A DNA stretch of 64,000 nucleotides from JAJEEA01 sp965116765. Its GTDB lineage: Bacteria; Acidobacteriota; Vicinamibacteria; Vicinamibacterales; UBA8438. Below are positions 9,199 through 17,785 of this stretch, one piece after another. A model generated the notes under the pieces. The model was not told the origin of the DNA, did not search any database, and worked only from the letters and a program-made list of their open reading frames with translations. The stretch spans positions 5,580,001 through 5,644,000 of the forward strand of contig OZ220718.1 in NCBI GenBank assembly GCA_965116765.1, in the 5' to 3' direction. The translations under genes and the position numbers were made by a program. Positions within the stretch are counted from its first letter, which is position 1; the number at the start of each line of letters is the position of its first letter.

Positions 9199-10455
9199 TC
9201 ACGGTCCCAGCGCGGTGACCGGGACGACTCCCACGCCGTCGGGGCGCCGGTAGCCGTATCCGGTTGCCACGATGACCCCGAGGCTCGAAGGCGCGCCGCA
9301 AGCGGCTTGATCCACGCGGCCGGCGAACTTCAACAGGTTGCGCGCTCCCTCGTCGACGCGGCCGGCGCCGAGCTTGATCTCGAACGCGGCCCAGCGCCCG
9401 TCCGCCGCCTGCACGATGACATCCACCTCCAGGCCGGTGTTGTCACGATAATGCAGCACCTCGGCATCGTTCGCCTGCGCGTAGATGCGCAGGTCGCGCA
9501 CGACCAGCGATTCGAAGAGCAGCCCCAGCAGGTTGAGGTCCTTCAGCAGTCGATCCGGAGCGGCGCGCAGTGCCGACACCGCGAGGGACGGGTCGACGAA
9601 GTGCCGTTTGGGCGTACTGCGCAGCCTCGCCCGCGACCGGAGATGCGCCGTCCAGGCCGGCTGGTCTTCGACGATCATGAGGCGCGCGAGCGCCGACAGA
9701 TAGGCTTGGGCGGTGTGGGTCTTCAGCGGGGTGTCCGTTCCCCCGGCGTCGGCCGCCATGGTCGTGAGGCTGGCCTGGGTCGCTACGTTCCGGGCCAGCG
9801 ACCGGAGCAGGCGGCCGATCCTTTCCGGATCCCGGCGCCCGCCGTCCACGCGCGGGACGTCGACCCGGCGGATCTCGTCGAGGTAGTCCAGGTTGGCCCG
9901 CCGGGCCTCCGCCAGGGTCAGGCCGGGGTCGAGGTGCCCGGGCCAGCCGCCGGCCGCGATCCACTCCGCCACATGCCGGACCGTGTGTCCGGTCGCCGGG
10001 CTGCGGGGCGGCGCCCCGTCCAGAAGCGCCCGCACGGCGACGGCACCGGTCGCATGGCCGGTCTCGAACAACGACATGGGGCGCATCCGCAGCCGCGTCA
10101 GACGGCCGGCGCCGCTGTGCCTGGTGACGTCGTCGGCCGGGACGGCCGATCCGGTCAGGATGAACTGACCCGGCCGGCCGCGATCGTCCACCGCCCGGCG
10201 GACGTGGTTCCAGATGGACGGCTCGGTCTGCCACTCGTCGATCAGGCGCGGCGTGTCGCCGGCGAGGACGAGAGCGGGGTCGACGCCGACGGCGAGCCGC
10301 GCCTCCTCGTCGACGTCCAGCAGCACCTCGCTCGCCGCCATCCGCCGCCCGGTGACGGTCTTGCCGCAGGCCTTCGGACCCTCGATCACGACGGCGCCCG
10401 TCGACGCGAGCCGCAGGGCGAGCTCCTGGTCCACGACGCGGGGTCGATAGGTCAC
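9199..10455 (-). CDS. AAA ATPase with DUF4143 domain
   Basis: The protein has the N-terminal P-loop EGPKACGKTVTGRRMA and a Walker B-like segment ending RLIDEWQ. An arginine/sensor stretch reads FILTGSAVP. In the C-terminal DUF4143 domain FESLVVRDLRIYAQ and the nuclease-like core RDNTGLEVDVIVQ...WAAFEIKLG are visible. Proteins of this kind are widespread and poorly understood; the C-terminal part resembles restriction-endonuclease-fold domains. I place the start at the GTG at 10455, giving VTYRPRVVDQELA as in relatives. A TTG at 10497 would add 14 residues. Four copies of a 23-base tandem repeat lie immediately upstream. Confidence 0.82.
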   Translation of the reverse strand: MTYRPRVVDQELALRLASTGAVVIEGPKACGKTVTGRRMAASEVLLDVDEEARLAVGVDPALVLAGDTPRLIDEWQTEPSIWNHVRRAVDDRGRPGQFILTGSAVPADDVTRHSGAGRLTRLRMRPMSLFETGHATGAVAVRALLDGAPPRSPATGHTVRHVAEWIAAGGWPGHLDPGLTLAEARRANLDYLDEIRRVDVPRVDGGRRDPERIGRLLRSLARNVATQASLTTMAADAGGTDTPLKTHTAQAYLSALARLMIVEDQPAWTAHLRSRARLRSTPKRHFVDPSLAVSALRAAPDRLLKDLNLLGLLFESLVVRDLRIYAQANDAEVLHYRDNTGLEVDVIVQAADGRWAAFEIKLGAGRVDEGARNLLKFAGRVDQAACGAPSSLGVIVATGYGYRRPDGVGVVPVTALGP

Positions 10456-10519
10456 GGTGCAGCCGAGAGTGGTCAGGGGTGCGGCGACCTCGTTCAATAG
10501 CAGGGCATGGTACCCGGCC

Positions 10520-10606
10520 AGGGGCGGGATTGCAACGTTTTCAGGGGCGGGATTGCAACGCAGTCAGGGGCGGGATTGCAACGCAGTCAGGGGCGGAAAT
10601 GTAACG
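10520..10606. repeat. 23-bp tandem repeat, about 3.8 units
   Basis: Units begin at 10520, 10543, 10566 and 10589 with the core AGGGGCGGGATTGCAACG. The last unit is partial and diverged (AAATGTAACG). The array sits 65 bases upstream of the DUF4143 ATPase start, where iterated operator sites could act. There are no unique spacers, so this is not a CRISPR array. Confidence 0.9.
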
Positions 10607-10688
10607 ACCTTCGACGCTGAGGCCCGGCCGTCGGAGGAGCCGGTTCCATCCGGGATCCTCGCGCCGCAGGAGGGCCGCGCGATGAGAA

Positions 10689-10874
10689 TCACACCGCGAC
10701 GCCGGCCCTCGCTTGGCCGATGATGCGGACGGCCAAGTCGGCGCCGGCCGTCGATGCCCGGGCGGCGTCGAGGGGCGTACGCCCGCCGAGCAGGAGGTGC
10801 GGCCGGTTGAGAAACCGCACCATTGCCGAGTCGTCGTCGGCCCAGCACCGGGGGCTCCGTCGTCTCACTGGCAA
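10689..10874 (-). pseudogene. DUF2384 (MbcA/ParS/Xre-type antitoxin) C-terminal remnant
   Basis: Sixty-one residues match the toxin-binding C-terminal domain of MbcA/ParS/Xre antitoxins. They read DDDSAMVRFLNRPHLL, then GGRTPLDAARASTAGAD and IIGQARAGVAV. The normal N-terminal helix-turn-helix part is missing, and there is no RES-domain toxin next to it. The adjacent upstream sequence is open in a different frame. I read this as a truncated or frameshifted leftover of a toxin-antitoxin locus. Confidence 0.55.
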
Positions 10875-10984
10875 GCGCCCTGTCCGTCACCGTGTCCTCC
10901 GCGAACGTCTTGGGGCGGCCGAAAGACAAACCAAGCGTCGGTGGCAGAACCTCCAGTCTGAGCCTCGCCCTGTCGGACCCCCGC

Positions 10985-13153
10985 CTACCGCCCGAACTTC
11001 GCCTTCGCCTCCTGCCGCCGCGCGTGCAGGATCGGCTCGGTGTAGCCGTTCGGCTGCTCGCGGCCCTTGAAGATGAGGTCGCAGGCGGCCTGGAACGCCA
11101 CGCTCGAGTCGAAGTCGGGGGCCATGGGCCGGTAGGCGGGGTCGCCGGCGTTCTGGCCGTCGACGACGGCGGCCATGCGCTGCAGGGTCTCGCGCACCTG
11201 GGCCTCGGTGCAGACGCCGTGGTGCAGCCAGTTGCAGATGTGCTGGCTGGAGATGCGCAGGGTGGCGCGGTCCTCCATGAGGCCGACGTCGTTGATGTCG
11301 GGGACCTTCGAGCAGCCGATGCCCTGCTCGACCCAGCGCACGACGTAGCCGAGGATGCCCTGGGCGTTGTTGTCGAGCTCCTGCTGGATCTCCTCCGCCG
11401 ACCAGTTCGGGGACTCCTCGCGGGGAATGGTGAGGATGCGGTCGAGGTCGGCGCGCGGGCGCGACTTCAGGGCCTCCTGGCGCTCGTTGACGTCGACCTT
11501 GTGGTAGTGGGTGGCGTGCAGGGTGGCGGCGGTGGGCGACGGCACCCAGGCGGTGTTGGCGCCGGCCTCGGGGTGGCCGATCTTGGCCTCGAGCATCGCC
11601 GCCATAAGGTCGGGCATGGCCCACATGCCCTTGCCGATCTGGGCGTGGCCGGGCAGGCCGCACTCGAGGCCGACGTCCACGTTGTAGTCCTCGTAGGTGG
11701 TCATCCACGGGGCCGACTTCATCTCCGCCTTGCGGATCATGGGGCCCGACTCCATGGCGGTGTGCATCTCGTCGCCGGTGCGGTCGAGGAACCCGGTGTT
11801 GATGAAGAACACCCGCTCCTTGGCGGCGCGGATGCACTCCTTGAGGTTGACGGTGGTCCGCCGCTCCTCGTCCATGATGCCGATCTTCAGGGTGTGGCGG
11901 TCGAGCCCCAGGATGTCCTCGACCTGGGCGAGGGTCCGGTCGCAGAAGGCGACCTCCTCGGGGCCGTGCATCTTCGGCTTGACGATGTAGACGGATCCGG
12001 CGCGGCTGTTCTTCCGGTTCTGGAGGTCGTGGACGGCGATGACGGTCGAGATCATCGCGTCGAGCAGGCCCTCGGGGGCCTCGTTGCCGTCGCGGTCGAG
12101 GACGGCGGGGTTGGTCATGAGGTGGCCGACGTTGCGGATGAGCATCAGGCTGGTGCCCTTGAGCGTCGTCTCCGACCCGTCGGGTGCGGTGTAGGTGCGG
12201 TCGGCGTTCAGGGCGCGGTCAACCAGGCGGCCGCCCTTCTCGAACCGGTCGGTGAGGTCGCCCTTCAGGAGGCCGAGCCAGTTGCGGTAGGCGACCACCT
12301 TGTCCTCGGCGTCGACGGTGGAGACCGAGTCCTCGAGGTCCATGATCGTGGTCGTCGCGGCCTCGAGGACGACGTCCTTGACGCCGGCCTTGTCGTCGCG
12401 GCCCACGGCGTGGGCGCGGTCGATCACGATGTCGATGTGGAGGTCGTTGTTCTTCAGCAGGACGGACGACGGCGCGCCCGCCTCTCCGCGGTGTCCCGCG
12501 AACCGCGACGGGTCGGCGAGGCCGGTGGTGCGTCCGTCCTCCAGCGTGGCCGCGAGGGCGCCGTCCGCGACCGCGTAGGCGGTGACGTCGGCGTGGCTGC
12601 CCGCCGCGAGGGGCGCGGCCTGGTCGAGGAACCCGCGCACGTGGGCGATCACCCGGTCGCCGCGCACCTTGTTGTACGCGGCCGTCCGCTCCGCGCCGTC
12701 GTCCTCGGGAATCGCGTCGGTGCCGTAGAAGGCGTCGTAGAGGCTGCCCCAACGCGCGTTGGCGGCGTTGAGGGCATAGCGGGGGTTGGTGACGGGGACG
12801 ACGAGCTGGGGGCCGGCGATGGTCGAGATCTCGGGGTCGAGGTTGGCGGTCTCGGCCGAGAAGTCGTCGCCCTCGGGCACGAGGTAGCCGATCTCCTGGA
12901 GCACTGCCTTGTACTCTGCGAGGTCGATGGGCTGGTCGCGGTTCTCGCGGTACCAGGCGTCGATGCGCCGCTGCAGCTCGTCGCGGGTGTCGAGCAGCTC
13001 GCGGTTGCGCGGCGCGAGGTCGTGCACGAGGCGGTCGAAGCCGGACCAGAAGGCCTCGGCGGCGATGCCCGTGCCCGGCAGTGCCTCGTCGTTGATGAAG
13101 TCGTACAGCGCCTTGTCGACCTGGAGGCCTCCCGCGTTCACCCGGTCCGTCAT
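10985..13153 (-). CDS. glcB: Malate synthase G
   Basis: The 722-residue protein condenses glyoxylate with acetyl-CoA to malate in the glyoxylate bypass. Length and motifs match isoform G. They include the N-terminal INDEALPGTGI, the central VLEAATTTIMDLEDSV, the active-site region GSVYIVKPKMHGPEEV with its arginines, GIMDEERRTTVNL, and the late APWMTTYEDYN. The ATG at 13153 has AGAGGAAAAGCAG upstream and gives the natural start MTDRVNAGGLQV; an in-frame ATG 54 bases upstream is not needed. No isocitrate lyase gene is in the window. It is divergent from pxpA across a 274-base gap. Confidence 0.95.
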   Translation of the reverse strand: MTDRVNAGGLQVDKALYDFINDEALPGTGIAAEAFWSGFDRLVHDLAPRNRELLDTRDELQRRIDAWYRENRDQPIDLAEYKAVLQEIGYLVPEGDDFSAETANLDPEISTIAGPQLVVPVTNPRYALNAANARWGSLYDAFYGTDAIPEDDGAERTAAYNKVRGDRVIAHVRGFLDQAAPLAAGSHADVTAYAVADGALAATLEDGRTTGLADPSRFAGHRGEAGAPSSVLLKNNDLHIDIVIDRAHAVGRDDKAGVKDVVLEAATTTIMDLEDSVSTVDAEDKVVAYRNWLGLLKGDLTDRFEKGGRLVDRALNADRTYTAPDGSETTLKGTSLMLIRNVGHLMTNPAVLDRDGNEAPEGLLDAMISTVIAVHDLQNRKNSRAGSVYIVKPKMHGPEEVAFCDRTLAQVEDILGLDRHTLKIGIMDEERRTTVNLKECIRAAKERVFFINTGFLDRTGDEMHTAMESGPMIRKAEMKSAPWMTTYEDYNVDVGLECGLPGHAQIGKGMWAMPDLMAAMLEAKIGHPEAGANTAWVPSPTAATLHATHYHKVDVNERQEALKSRPRADLDRILTIPREESPNWSAEEIQQELDNNAQGILGYVVRWVEQGIGCSKVPDINDVGLMEDRATLRISSQHICNWLHHGVCTEAQVRETLQRMAAVVDGQNAGDPAYRPMAPDFDSSVAFQAACDLIFKGREQPNGYTEPILHARRQEAKAKFGR

Positions 13154-13427
13154 CTGCTTTTCCTCTGCTTCCGTTGGTTGTCGAGTGTCCATGGCGAACG
13201 CCCGCAAGGGGTTCGCAGGGGCAAGATCTTATCGGATCGCCGCCCCTCCGGTTCGGCCGGCGCGACGACGGGCGGAGCCGGCGGCGAAACCGGGTCCCGC
13301 GCGGCCCGGACGGCGGCAGGGCGGCACGAGCCCCGTTCGCGCCGGCGGCTCGCAGATGCCGTGGGGCCGATCCCGTGGACTGCAGCGGGGCGCCACGGGC
13401 CGGCTCCCTCGGCGTATGATTCCGGTC

Positions 13428-14195
13428 ATGGAGCGCATCGATCTGAACGCCGACGTCGGCGAGTCGTTCGGCCCCTACGTCATCGGCAACGACGAGCGGA
13501 TGTTCCGGCACGTGACGTCCGCCAACATCGCCTGCGGATCGCACGGCGGCGACCCGTCGGTCATGCGCCGGACCGTGCGTCTCGCGGTCGCCCGCGGGGT
13601 GAGCCCGGGGGCGCATCCGGGATACGCGGACCTGATGGGGTTCGGCCGGCGGGACATCGCCATGGCCCCGCAGGAGCTCGAGGACCTCGTCGTGTACCAG
13701 ATCGGGGCCCTCATGGGGATGGCGGCGGTCGAGGGGACCCGGCTCGCCCACGTCAAGCCTCACGGCGCGTTGTACAACCGGGCGGCCCGCGACCGGCCGC
13801 TGGCCGACGCGATAGCGCGGGCGGTGCGCGCGGTCGACCCTCGGCTGATCCTGTTCGGCGGCGCGGGGTCCTGCCTCGTCGAGGCCGGCGACGCGCTCGG
13901 GTTGCAGACGGCGGCCGAGGTGTTCGCGGACCGCGCCTACCGCGCAGACGGCTCACTGGTGCCGAGGCGCGAGGCGGGCGCGGTGATCACCGATCCCGCG
14001 GCGGTGGCGGAGCGGGCGCTCCGCCTGGTGCAGAGCGGAGAGGTCGCGACCGTCACCGGGGAGGTCATCGAGCTGCGCCGCGACACGATCTGCCTGCACG
14101 GCGACACCCCCGGTGCCGGGGACCTCGCGGCGGCGGTGCGGGCGCGGCTGGAGGGCGCTGGCGTTCGGCTCGCGGCAGTCGGGTCAGAGGGTTGA
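13428..14195 (+). CDS. pxpA: 5-oxoprolinase subunit A (LamB/YcsF family)
   Basis: The 255-residue protein belongs to the LamB/YcsF family, subunit A of the ATP-dependent 5-oxoprolinase. Conserved blocks are DLNADVGESFG, TSANIACGSHGGDP, PGAHPGYAD, AHVKPHGALYN, EVFADRAYRADGSLVPR and CLHGDTPGA. Subunits B and C are usually adjacent, but no such genes lie nearby, so the complex must be completed elsewhere. The ATG at 13428 begins the conserved N-terminus exactly. Confidence 0.92.
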   Translation: MERIDLNADVGESFGPYVIGNDERMFRHVTSANIACGSHGGDPSVMRRTVRLAVARGVSPGAHPGYADLMGFGRRDIAMAPQELEDLVVYQIGALMGMAAVEGTRLAHVKPHGALYNRAARDRPLADAIARAVRAVDPRLILFGGAGSCLVEAGDALGLQTAAEVFADRAYRADGSLVPRREAGAVITDPAAVAERALRLVQSGEVATVTGEVIELRRDTICLHGDTPGAGDLAAAVRARLEGAGVRLAAVGSEG

Positions 14196-14249
14196 CAGGG
14201 CGACGGTGGAGCTTCCCCACGACCTCGTCACGGGTCATCCGGTCTGCAG

Positions 14250-14428
14250 GCGATACGCCGGCAATACCCGAACGCCTACGAGAAATGGTCTGGCGAGGAA
14301 GACGAGCGATTGCGCCAACAGCACGGCCAGGGCCGGGACATTCCGGAACTCGCCGCGCTCTTTGGCCGTCACCCGGTGCAATCCGGTCGCGGTTGACCAA
14401 GCTCGGCCTGGAGCCCTCGGCGCGGTAG
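14250..14428 (+). pseudogene. Fragment with SANT-like HTH tail (GAIRSRLTKLGL), frameshifted
   Basis: A non-coding-looking gap between pxpA and apaG hides a recognisable C-terminal module. The text NAYEKWSGEEDERLRQQ, then DIPELAALFGRHP in one frame, is followed by GAIRSRLTKLGLEP in another. Joined, they form the short helical module often found at the C-terminus of bacterial helicase-like or DUF proteins (WxxEEDxxL ... GAIRSRLxKLGL). The frames join if one G is restored in ACCCGGTG near 14371. No convincing start or upstream domain is present, so it is probably a relic of a longer gene. Confidence 0.4.
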
Positions 14429-14449
14429 GCGCGGCGGTGCGCCCGGCCG

Positions 14450-14848
14450 TCAGTGCACGGTGTACGGCTCGGTCAGCGCGAACTCCGCGATCTCGGCGTC
14501 GAACGTCGCGCCGTCCGCCGTCACCATCTGGTAGGTGCCTCGCATCGACCCGAACGGCGTCGAGAGCGGGCAGCCCGACGAGTACTCGAACGACTGTCCC
14601 GGAGAGAGCGTCGGCTGGTGCCCGACGACGCCGGGTCCCCGCACCTGCTCCACCTCGTTCGACCCGTTGGTGATGATCCAGTGCCGGCTGACCAGTTGCA
14701 CGGTCTCGGGGCCCTCGTTGGTGATCCGGATGGTGTAGGTGAAGAACCACCGGTTCTGGTGCGGCTCGAGATGAGAGAATCGTGACGTGACGTTGACCCG
14801 GATGCCCCGGGTGACCGCCTCCGACGTGTGGACGCTGCTGCTCCGCAT
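14450..14848 (-). CDS. apaG: ApaG domain protein
   Basis: The 132-residue protein is a full-length ApaG, an Fn3-like fold. Motifs are TSEAVTRGIRVNVTSRF, FTYTIRITNEGPETVQL, SRHWIITNGSNEVEQVRG, GVVGHQPTLSPGQSFEY and GSMRGTYQMV. ApaG has been linked to divalent cation tolerance in enterobacteria, but its molecular role is unsettled. It stands alone, divergent from aat. Confidence 0.92.
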   Translation of the reverse strand: MRSSSVHTSEAVTRGIRVNVTSRFSHLEPHQNRWFFTYTIRITNEGPETVQLVSRHWIITNGSNEVEQVRGPGVVGHQPTLSPGQSFEYSSGCPLSTPFGSMRGTYQMVTADGATFDAEIAEFALTEPYTVH

Positions 14849-15045
14849 CGAATCCTCGAGAGTATCGTCTTCATCCCCGCCGAACGCCCTCGGCCCGGCC
14901 CGCGGGGCCGTCCCCCGGCGTCGCAGCGGAAGCCCGCGGTCGTCCGGCCTCGCAACCGAGGCCTGGGGACGAAGGGCCGCGTCTCGACTATTGTAAGACT
15001 TGGAGTACAGGCAGCGGAACGTCGCGACGACGGTGAAGACGGGCC

Positions 15046-15675
15046 ATGATCCCGATTGCGACCCTCCTCGGCGCCTATCGGGCCGGCTACTTCCCGATGT
15101 CCGTGGAGGGCGAGATCCGCTGGTTCTCGCCCGAGTGGCGCGGGGTGATTCCGATCGACCGCTTTCGGACCTCCCGGCGTCTCGCCCGGTTGCTGCGTCA
15201 GGCGCGGTTCCGCTGCACGGTGAACGAGGCGTTCGGCGACGTCATCACCGCCTGCTCGTTGCGGGACGACGCCGACGGCACCTGGATCGACGACGAGATC
15301 CGGGAGAGCTACTGCCGCCTGCACGAGGCGGGTCACGCCCACTCGATCGAGGTGTGGGCCGACGACCGGCTCGCCGGCGGCCTCTACGGCGTCAGCCTGC
15401 GCGGCGCCTTCTTCGGGGAGTCGATGTTCCACCGGGTCACGGACGCCTCCAAGGTGGCCCTGAGCTGCCTGGTGGGGCGCCTGCGCGAGCGCGGCTACCG
15501 GCTGCTCGACGTGCAGTGGGTGACACCCCACCTGGAGCGGCTCGGGGCCGTCGAGATCCCGCGCGCCCGGTACCTGGCCCTGCTCGAGCGGAGCATGCGG
15601 CGCGTCTGCACGTTCGACGACCGGGGCGCCGCGCCCGCGGGTCGCGCCGGCCCGTCGGATTTCCCGGCGCGGTGA
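15046..15675 (+). CDS. aat: Leucyl/phenylalanyl-tRNA-protein transferase
   Basis: The 209-residue enzyme transfers Leu or Phe from tRNA to proteins with N-terminal Arg or Lys, marking them for ClpAP degradation (the N-end rule). Visible family text includes GYFPM at the N-terminus, IRWFSPEWRGVIP, GTWIDDEIRESYCRLHEAG, and the signature GGLYGVSLRGAFFGESMF. It then has LLDVQWVTPHLERLGAVEIPR. Length is close to the family norm. A GC hairpin lies directly after the stop, facing the convergent M28 peptidase gene. Confidence 0.93.
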   Translation: MIPIATLLGAYRAGYFPMSVEGEIRWFSPEWRGVIPIDRFRTSRRLARLLRQARFRCTVNEAFGDVITACSLRDDADGTWIDDEIRESYCRLHEAGHAHSIEVWADDRLAGGLYGVSLRGAFFGESMFHRVTDASKVALSCLVGRLRERGYRLLDVQWVTPHLERLGAVEIPRARYLALLERSMRRVCTFDDRGAAPAGRAGPSDFPAR

Positions 15676-15701
15676 GGCCCTCGCCACCGGCGGTCAGGGC
15701 C
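15676..15701. terminator. Hairpin between convergent aat and M28 peptidase genes
   Basis: GGCCCT and AGGGCC form the outer stem and CGCC/GGCG an inner stem around ACC. It sits exactly between two converging stop codons, as expected for a bidirectional terminator, though no T-run follows on either strand. Confidence 0.4.
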
Positions 15702-17331
15702 GGACGTAGGCCGGGCGCTCCGCGTCGCCGGCGAGGTCCCAGCTCAGCTGGTGCACCATCCGCACGATGCGGGTCATCTTGTCGTAGCGGAGCTTGTCGG
15801 GCGTGTCCCGTTCGGTGTGGTAGTCGGGGTGCAGCCCGGTGTGCACGAAGAGGGCCGGGACCTCGCGGTGCAGGAAGGGCCACTGGTCGCTGCGCCGCAG
15901 CAGGTTCGAGGCGTTGTCGTCGTAGCGGAACCGCACGTCGAGGCCGGTCGTCCGGTTGGCCCGCTCGACCGCCCGCCGCAGGTCCGGCGACCGGCTGTAG
16001 CCGAGGACGTTGACGGCGTTGCGGTTCGACTCGGCCGACTGCGGCGCGAGGCCGCGGAACCGGATGCCCCCGACGCGGGGGACCTCTTCGTCGCGGCCGA
16101 TCATGTCCATGTTCAACATCGCGACGGTCCGGTCGAGCGGGTGCAGGGGCGCCTCGGTGTAGGCCCACGCCCCCAGCAGGCCCTGCTCCTCCGAGTTCCA
16201 GGCGGCGAGCAGGATGGACCGCCGCGGCCGGTCTCCCCCTTGCGCGGCCGCGCGGTAGGCCTCGGCGATCTCGATGAGCGCCGCCACCCCCGACGCGTCG
16301 TCGTCGGCCCCGTTGTAGATGACGGATCCCGTCGCGCCGTCGTGGTCGTAGTGGGCGCCGATGATGATCCACTCGTCCCGCAGCGCCGGGTCCGCGCCTT
16401 CGATCAACCCGACCACGTTGCGGTTGGCCACCGTCGTCCGCCGCACCGAGGCCGTCAGCTCGACCCCCGGTCCCGCCAGCGGGACGGCCGCCGCGCCGCC
16501 GGGCCGCTCGGCCGCCTCCGTCAGCTCGTCGAACGACCGGTCCGCCGCTTCCGCGATGCGCTCCGCGAGGTCGCCCGAGATGTGCACGACGGGGATGTCC
16601 ACCGCCTCGACCCAGCTCGCGAGCGCGTAGCGCGGCACGCGGGGGGGCCGCGACGGCCACACCGAGCCCATCGGCCGGGCCGGCCCCCGGGTGCGCCCGT
16701 GGTTGTGGCGGTCGGGCGCCACCAGCACCGCGACCGCGCCCCGGGCCTGGGCGGCCAGGACCTTGCGAACGAGCCGCGCCGTCTCCGAGCGCAAGGTGCC
16801 GTCGAAGGGGCTGTCGCGGCGGAACTCGCCCGGCTCGTGGTCGAGCATCAGGGCGACCGCCCCGGCGACGTCCGCCTCGCGGTAGTCGTCGTGGCCGAGC
16901 GACGGGGCGTCGATGCCGAACCCGACGAACACGACGCTTCCCGCCGCGCTGCCGGTGGCGCTGGCGGGGTCGGGATAGAAGGCCGGGCCGAGCACGAGGT
17001 CCGGCTGTCCGGCTCCCGTGACCCGCAGGGTGTTGTCGGGGCCGAGCGCGGTCGTCAGCAGGTCGAACCGGTGGAAGTGGGTGCCGTCGTCGCCGACCGG
17101 CGCGAGGCCGTGCCGGGCGAAGCGCGAGGCGATGAAGTCGGCCGCGATCCGGTTCTCGGGCGTATCCGTCAGCCGGCCCCGCAGGCTGTCGGCGGCGAGG
17201 AACCTGACGTCCGCCTCGAGGTCGCGGGCCTGGATCGAGCCGCTGCCCGGCGCCGGGGCCGGGTCCTGCGCCACCACCGCCGCCGCGACGAGGATCGCCG
17301 CCGCCGTCGCCGCCGCCCAGCGGGTCGTCAT
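15694..17331 (-). CDS. Secreted M28-family metallopeptidase
   Basis: The 545-residue protein has a signal peptide (AAATAAAILVAAAVVAQ) and an inserted PA-like domain (about residues 120-260). A C-terminal M28 zinc aminopeptidase domain follows. Likely zinc ligands and catalytic residues are H and D in GAHYDHDG, D in NGADDDASGVAAL, EE in NSEEQGLLGAW, D in NMDMIGRD and H in GLHPDYHTERDTPD. It probably trims peptides in the periplasm. The ATG at 17331 (MTTRWAAAT) starts the signal peptide; the frame extends upstream into the long repeat copy, without coding logic. Confidence 0.9.
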   Translation of the reverse strand: MTTRWAAATAAAILVAAAVVAQDPAPAPGSGSIQARDLEADVRFLAADSLRGRLTDTPENRIAADFIASRFARHGLAPVGDDGTHFHRFDLLTTALGPDNTLRVTGAGQPDLVLGPAFYPDPASATGSAAGSVVFVGFGIDAPSLGHDDYREADVAGAVALMLDHEPGEFRRDSPFDGTLRSETARLVRKVLAAQARGAVAVLVAPDRHNHGRTRGPARPMGSVWPSRPPRVPRYALASWVEAVDIPVVHISGDLAERIAEAADRSFDELTEAAERPGGAAAVPLAGPGVELTASVRRTTVANRNVVGLIEGADPALRDEWIIIGAHYDHDGATGSVIYNGADDDASGVAALIEIAEAYRAAAQGGDRPRRSILLAAWNSEEQGLLGAWAYTEAPLHPLDRTVAMLNMDMIGRDEEVPRVGGIRFRGLAPQSAESNRNAVNVLGYSRSPDLRRAVERANRTTGLDVRFRYDDNASNLLRRSDQWPFLHREVPALFVHTGLHPDYHTERDTPDKLRYDKMTRIVRMVHQLSWDLAGDAERPAYVRP

Positions 17332-17391
17332 CGGGCCATTGTACCCGCGTGACGTTGGCCCGCGATCCACGGCGTGCACGGGCCCGGGGCG

Positions 17392-17679
17392 GCAGTCTGC
17401 GCCGTGGAACGGTGCGAACGGCTGGAGGGTTGCCGTGAAGCTACAGGGTGATGAAGGCAAACCACCCCCGACGCGACGGAGGTCGCAACCGGGAACGGCG
17501 GCTCATGCGCTCGTAGCCAACGTTCGGCCTCCGAGGCTGCCCGATGTGGCCTCGACGGCGGATGCCGCCGTGAGCGCGGCTGACGTACTGCGTCTTGATG
17601 CGTTCGCGGCTGGTAATGCGAAGCGTGGCCGTGAGCGTTTGGTTGGGCGCCGGGCGGAGGTGCACGCGACGATTGGCGA
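17392..17679 (+). repeat. Interspersed hairpin repeat, long form with internal module
   Basis: The left part (GCAGTCTGCGCCGTGGAACGG then GGAGGGTTGCC with a break) matches the first hairpin of the short repeat. The right part (TTGGTTGGGCGCC, then GACGATTGGCG) matches its tail. Between them lie about 205 bases that also occur at 34130-34332, sharing blocks such as CGGCGGCTCATGCGCT, ATGTGGCCTCGACGGCG and ATGCG-AAGCGTGGCC. The copy fills most of the 454-base gap between the M28 and amidase genes. Confidence 0.85.
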
Positions 17680-17785
17680 TGACGACACGGTCGAACGGCG
17701 CGGCGTCCCCGCCGCGGGTTCCAGGGCGGGCGGGATGGTCTGGTGTACCATCACCGTTCGCGATCGTGAGAAAAGGAGGCGACAG

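Noticed and set aside
9092..9301. DUF4258 partner of the DUF2283 gene
   Set aside because: The short frame is arginine-rich with no DUF4258 motifs; only the gene order hinted at it.
10520..10606. Possible CRISPR array
   Set aside because: Units abut with at most 4-6 variable bases, there are no spacers, and no cas genes are present.
10823..14428. Very long open frame antisense to malate synthase
   Set aside because: It is a high-GC shadow: composition mirrors the opposite-strand gene and no domain is visible except the real pxpA part, which has its own start at 13428.
17392..17679. Insertion sequence
   Set aside because: There is no transposase frame, no target-site duplication that I can see, and the ends are hairpins of the short repeat.
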